A stretch of 64,000 nt of DNA, from assembly GCF_029873635.1 (NCBI RefSeq), contig NC_080423.1:108175988-108239987 (forward strand). Direction: 5' to 3'. The translations under genes and the position numbers were made by a program. Each line of letters opens with the position of its first letter. Position 1 is the stretch's first letter. The notes beneath the pieces were generated by a model. That model searched no databases. It was not told where the DNA came from and worked only from the letters and a program-made list of their open reading frames with translations. Source of the stretch: Malania oleifera (lineage: Eukaryota; Streptophyta; Magnoliopsida; Santalales; Ximeniaceae). Below are positions 59,253-64,000 of the stretch, in pieces.

Positions 59253-61130
59253 ATTGTTAATTTTGGTGCAATCCCAAGAGGGAGGTGAATTGGAGATTAA
59301 AATTTTTTTCTCTTAGGTTTGAGTAATACAGCAGTAGTTTTACACAACCTAGGAGCAGTTTAAATGTATATGAAGTTGCACATATGATATATTAAACAAT
59401 TTTTAGAACATGCGCCACAATTTTAGTATTTCTCAACCAAAAGTAATTCTATGTCAATCAGGTATACATTATATTTAGTAGGAAATTTAAATCAAGCACA
59501 AAGCAGAATATAATGTAGGAAATGTAAATTTGACACCGAATATGATATCAAAGTTCGGTCAATGCTGCCTATGTCCCCACCTTGGCACACCCGCACAAGA
59601 ATTACACTATAAGCTTACTTAACGGGTGGAGCGACATCTAAACAATCAGGTTAATTAGTACAGGGCTAACCTCAACCTTTACAAATTTTTCTTGCTGGGC
59701 AGAAAATGCCCTAACAATCCTTATGGGCTAAATTGCCACCCCCTCATTCCATACCTAGAATACAATAGTATTTTCACAATACAAATAGGGTACACTGATT
59801 ATACTTCTCAATCAAGTAGATATGTATCAAATGTAATCAATCAAATGCACATAAACTATATAGGTAAATATAAGTTCAGTGATATGTATTTTTGTGCAAG
59901 CCACACACTCAACAAGATATGATCACAAGAATGCTTAAGAGTGTTCTAATCAAACTATTTCTTTGAAACAAGTTATATCAAATCTCAATAATAAATCAGA
60001 GTTTCAAAGATGCTGCAATAATATTCAAATCAACTAAAAATATTTTCTTCGATGAAATGTGCTCTGTTTGAAAGAATAATATAGCTTGTAAAAAATGTTT
60101 GCACAACAAAATATAACTATAGGAATCTTGCAATGACAATGCAAAGATTCTCAAGCTAATAGGTTTTTCCCAACACAAGATTTATTAAATAAATTTGTGG
60201 AATTAACCTTGCTTAATTCCCCAAAATAAATTAATCAATCAAACAAAAATAATGGGAGTATCAAGCATATTATACTAAGCAATAACACAAGCAAGAACTC
60301 TCACAAAGTTAAGATTTATCAAACGAATAAAGGTATGAGAGTGTTTGGAAGAAGATTGGGCAAAATAAGCTTTTTGAGATGGAGAGGATTTTTGCTAATG
60401 ATTTTCACTAATTTTTTGCTAATCCACACAAATGAGGCCCTATATATAGAAGTTGAGCAAATTATGACTGTTTAGGACATGTAGGGTATTATTATAATTA
60501 TTTAAAAGTCAATTAGGAAAAATAACCACGTTTAAACAATTTTAAACCAGTAAAAAATAAACAACCAGAGAGTTTTCGGGTGGCTGAACCTTGGTTCGGT
60601 CGCCCGAATAGACTTAGTTAAAAAAGCAAGTTTTGAACGTTCCGGTGCCCGAGTCTGGGTTCGGTTTGCTGAATTGGCGATTCCATTATGTCCGTGTTTC
60701 GGTCGCCCGATCTATGATTCGGTTAACCGAACTCATGTGTTTAGTCACCCGATCTATGATTCGGTTAACCGAACTTATGTGTTCGGTCGCCTGAGGCCCA
60801 ATTTGAATGTAAACGTTCGGTTGGCTGAGTTGAAGGAAAAAGTAAGTTCACGGGTTCGTTTCTCCGTAGATGGTACGTTCATATTTGGTTCGGTTGTCTG
60901 AAACCAAGCCAACCTACTGACTTCTCAGCCGTTCGTGCGCCCGAAGTGTTTTGAACACGACAAGTTCTGTCGCCTGACCTCTCACAGATTTGCCAATTAA
61001 GTTCATTTTCACTTCAATTAATTCCCCTAATATGTTAAGTGATTTTGGGGACATCTAATGTGCTTGTACATGAACCTAAAGGCCTTCTAAGGTCTTTGAG
61101 GACACCAAAAAAATCTGACGTCGGTCAACC
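59253..61130 (-). mobile_element. Copia-like LTR remnant, inverted relative of 23293-25346
   Basis: On the plus strand it begins ATCCCAAGAGGGAGGTGAAT, the inverse of the end of the other copy. It shares the block near 59625-59690 (inverted: AGGTTAGCCCTGTACTAATT, CGCTCCACCCG). An inverted TATATATAG box lies near 60441, and beyond it an array of CGGTTAACCGAAC / TTCGGTCGCCCGA motifs (60570-60980). The far end is not resolved, and there is no coding region. Confidence 0.55.
60570..60990 (-). repeat. Array of TTCGG-centred palindromic motifs
   Basis: Contains TTCGGTCGCCCGA, TTCGGTTAACCGAAC (twice) and related variants at irregular spacing. It occupies the same place as the GGTCGACC array of the other copy but with different motif wording. 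Confidence 0.75.
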
Positions 61131-61458
61131 GAAGGGTGTCCTAATGACATTCTGTTCCCTATGGTCAATTTACGATAATTTTGAGCTTACAATTACCTAC
61201 ATGCATGACATGCAAAAATTATTACAGACCGATATAAATTATTACAAACCAAAATATAATAAATGCATTTACAAAATGAAGCATAAGCTGGTCTTCTTCT
61301 TTTGCCCTTCAATTTCTCATTGAATACGCTAGGAGTATGATGTTTAAGACTTTCAAGCTTCCATCGATCCTTTCTTATGTATGTGCACTGAATATGTAGT
61401 TTGTCATAATCAAAACCAGAGATCGGATTGAAAAAGTCAACATATCTACTATAAAGTT
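61131..61458. other. Intergenic DNA
   Basis: No recognisable feature. Short overlapping open frames on both strands lack domains. Confidence 0.4.
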
Positions 61459-62596
61459 TGTCGCAACGTGCTCCTGCGTAGGTCGGAAACACCTGATGTG
61501 TATTGTCCCGGGGTATGCGAACTGGAAAAGGTGGATTTTAAAATAATATTTTCATGGAAAAAAATGTGTGATAGAATCGCCACTAACATTTTAGTGTGGT
61601 TAGAACACTTGATTACTACCCAACTAAGGGTAGAATCGGTCTGCATTACCAAAGTCGAATTTGGGAGTTCGGTTACGCGAGGGGAAGGTATTAGCACCCC
61701 CTATGCGCCCGTTCTTATGAACGGTACCTAATTAATTAAAAATTATAGCAAAATAAATCTAGTAAGCCTTCTTATTTTACTCCCTTTCAAAAAGTGTGAA
61801 GAAAATGTACAAAATAAAAAACTATATAAGTATTCTCTCAGAACCGGAGCATACCGTACTCCGAAGAGCTAATGCCACCCTTTTAAATCATAGAGATAGA
61901 AAATCGAGGAAATAGGGTTTTACAAAAATAGCTCCTAGGTCTTTTTAAATTTGTAAGATTTTTCTAAGTACGAAAATAGTATTCTGGGAGGTTTTTGGAA
62001 TTCAAATGGTGTCAAAAACGATTTACAAATCTCAAAATATTTTTCTTGATTTTTCTATGTTTCTAATTTTTTTTTTACATTTTTTCACATTTTTTTGAAT
62101 TTTTAAATAACAAAAAGACAATTAAAGAAAAATAATGAAAATCAAGTCCCAAAAATATTTTTAAATTTTTTCCAGAGTATTCTGAATTTTTTTATGATTT
62201 TCTAAGTATGAAAATATTTTCCTGGCTTTATATTTGTTGTGAATTTTTTATTTTTTATTTTTTATTTGTGATTTTTAACATGAAAATTATCTTAAGATGG
62301 AAACGCAATGAAATTGGCTTGTGAACATTTTTAGAAATTTTCCTAATTTTTTGTGATTTTTTATGAATTTTTGTTATTTTTCGAATTTTTATTGAATTAT
62401 TTTAACTAAGATAAGAAAATGCTAAACCAATTCCACACTAGTCCAGTGGATCGAACCGGTTCAGAGGGGAAATCAATCAACATGGGGCAGTTAACCATTT
62501 TAAAGCCTGATCAGGGCCATCGGTTTAAAGTGTGTGCATTAGTGTGTAAAAGTGTGTGTTTAAGAGTGTAAAAGTGTGTGCTTTAGTGTATGTAAT
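61459..62596 (-). mobile_element. Tat/Ogre-like LTR, 3' part, interrupted by an LTR
   Basis: On the plus strand it starts TGTCGCAACGTGCTCC, the inverse of the terminus at 47217. It runs through inverted GTTAGTGGCGATTC (near 61579) and GGGGTGCTAATACCTTCCCC (near 61680-61705), matching the end block at 46985-47217. Towards 62596 it is AT-rich, with GTGTGTAAAAGTGTGTG repeats (62532-62590). Its 5' part is displaced by the LTR at 62597 beyond the window. Confidence 0.65.
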
Positions 62597-64000
62597 TGTA
62601 ACGACTCGAATAAAAATGGAATTTAAATAATAAAGAAAAGAAATTTACTAGAGGACTCGTCGACGAATATAGGGGATTCGTCAATGAGGGTAGAAGAAAA
62701 TCCATCAACGAATACAGGGATTCGTCGACGAAGAAATATCGAGAGGGGTTTTTTAGCCAACTGAATTTTGTCGATGAGGAGTGGATTTCGCGACGAAATT
62801 ATTGAAGAACTCGTTGACGAATGACATGACTCGTCAATGAATACTCTACTCTATAAATATCAAAAATTCGAGTTTATCTTCACAATTAAGCTAAGTTTTT
62901 CCCTCTCTCTCTCCTCTTCAGTTTTCTCTCTCTCTCTCTCTTTCTCGCTAAATTTTCGCTGGATCGACAATTTGAAGCTAACACGACGCTCCTGGAAAAG
63001 TTCTCTATGAGTTTGCCGGAGCGAATCGTTGGGAAAACGAAATTGGAAATCATCCCTAAATTGAGGTAAGACTTTTTAAGCAAAATTTGATCTTATGGTA
63101 GTTAAAAGAAATGATGTACACATAAAAATACTGAAATTTAATACTGACAGTTTTCATTTTCAAGGTAGTGGTCAGGAAATCCTACTGGAGTTAGACTAGA
63201 TTGTTTCGGGGGCTTTCTCAGTAATCAAGTAAGGGGACAAACTAAGCTAATTCTTTTTGAGAAAATGTATGTATATATATATAGCATTTGATTCCTGGAA
63301 AATAAATATATTTATATATGATATATGATTTATATTTGGGAAATATTGTTGAATATGATCGTATGTTGAATATGGAAAACTTGTTTAGTGTGGCATGAGT
63401 AGAATTGGCTATGAAATACTATTTTCCTGGAAACGTGATTACGATACGGATTTTTATAATGGAAAACCGGCGTACGGGCCGTGCTATGTGCATGATTTGC
63501 CAGCATACAAGCTGGGTTATGATGTGATTTGCCAGCGGACGGGCTGTGCTATGTTTGCCGGCGTATGGGCCGTGCTCTGATATGATTTTCCAGCGTACGG
63601 GCTGTGCTATGATTTGCCGGCGTATGGGCCGAACTATGATAAAATGTGTAATACTAGCTTTCAAGCTGATGATTTTCATGATATATGTATATATGCAAAA
63701 TGATATGATTGATCTGATAATTAATGATATGAGATATTTGTGTATCACAATTTTAGTATATGTTATATGATATCAGAACCTGGTTGGTTTGGTCTAAGCT
63801 AACACTTGCACGGTACCGTTGCTATGTGCCTATGGTCTTCGTGATCGTGATATTTGTGTTAACACCGTTGTACGAAGTGGTGTGAGATTGGATGGTCGAT
63901 GTGATTATTAAGAAGTGTGTGTGATCGCTCCTAGTGTACGGACCAGGTCAGGAAGACCCATCGGACTTACAAATTGTATGTTTGACTTGCCAGTGGTCGG
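62597..64000 (+). mobile_element. Gypsy-type LTR, 5' part, runs off the window
   Basis: Starts TGTAACGACTC. It has CGTCGACGA motifs (62655-62850), TATAAATAT near 62851, a CT-rich leader, the GATCGACAATTTGAAG block near 62961, donor-like GGTAAGAC (63066) and acceptor-like TTTCAAGG near 63158, a 26-33-bp array (63460-63645), and the CACGGTACCGT block near 63810. It is related to X, Y and U but with a different array unit. The end lies beyond 64000. Confidence 0.8.
63460..63645 (+). repeat. 26-33-bp tandem array in LTR
   Basis: GGGCCGTGCT / GGGCTGTGCT-type units centre at about 63476, 63509, 63541, 63567, 63599 and 63626, with intervening GATTTGCCAGCGTA. Confidence 0.85.

Noticed and set aside
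6..63990. CRISPR array, bacterial operon or prophage
   Set aside because: Introns, microsatellites, LTRs, SINE-like elements and a plant F-box/MYND gene show this is plant nuclear DNA. The tandem arrays lack the repeat-spacer pattern.

Overview
The window is plant nuclear DNA, most likely from an angiosperm (probably a eudicot) with a retrotransposon-rich genome. One recognisable host gene lies near the left end. It is a minus-strand, three-exon F-box/MYND zinc-finger gene (1968-3352) resembling the Arabidopsis At1g67340 family. I found no other convincing protein-coding host gene, no rRNA gene, no complete tRNA gene and no CRISPR array. Most other open frames are short by-products of tandem repeats and microsatellites.

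Almost everything else is transposable-element sequence, and many elements can be delimited by target-site duplications (TSDs) read directly from the sequence. Layout: 3.4-6.1 kb is AT-rich with a hAT-type MITE (4364-4812) and a long-inverted-repeat MITE (5462-6001). 6.1-11.0 kb is a minus-strand solo LTR split by a plus-strand solo LTR. 11-23 kb is AT-rich, with an unassigned element carrying a 79-bp tandem array, an LTR pair in inverted arrangement (13910-16289) and MITE fragments. 23.3-25.3 kb is a Copia-like LTR. 26.1-27.9 kb is a decayed LINE carrying a 339-bp solo LTR.

28.5-47.2 kb is a nested stack. A Tat-like solo LTR contains a solo LTR, one intact TRIM and a second TRIM. The second TRIM is in turn split by three further LTR insertions, two of which carry LTRs of their own. 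Removing each insertion plus one TSD copy gives plausible element lengths, so the order of insertion can be read. 48.1-54.0 kb is the only two-LTR gypsy element: PBS, a gag pseudogene, a polypurine tract and no pol. 54-59 kb holds a 312-bp TRIM, SINE-like copies, a CACTA end and a LINE 3' end. 59.3-64 kb holds an inverted Copia-like LTR, a minus-strand Tat-like LTR end and a plus-strand gypsy LTR running off the window.

The most interesting signal is the shared architecture of the roughly 2-kb gypsy-type LTRs, which otherwise differ in sequence. It consists of palindrome-rich upstream arrays in several of them, a TATA box, two pairs of splice-like sites, a tandem array at the same position but with a different repeat unit in each family, a short conserved hairpin, and in several copies an initiator-Met primer-site-like motif inside the LTR near its 3' end. 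All boundaries were read by eye. Family assignments rest on motif recognition, not on database searches.
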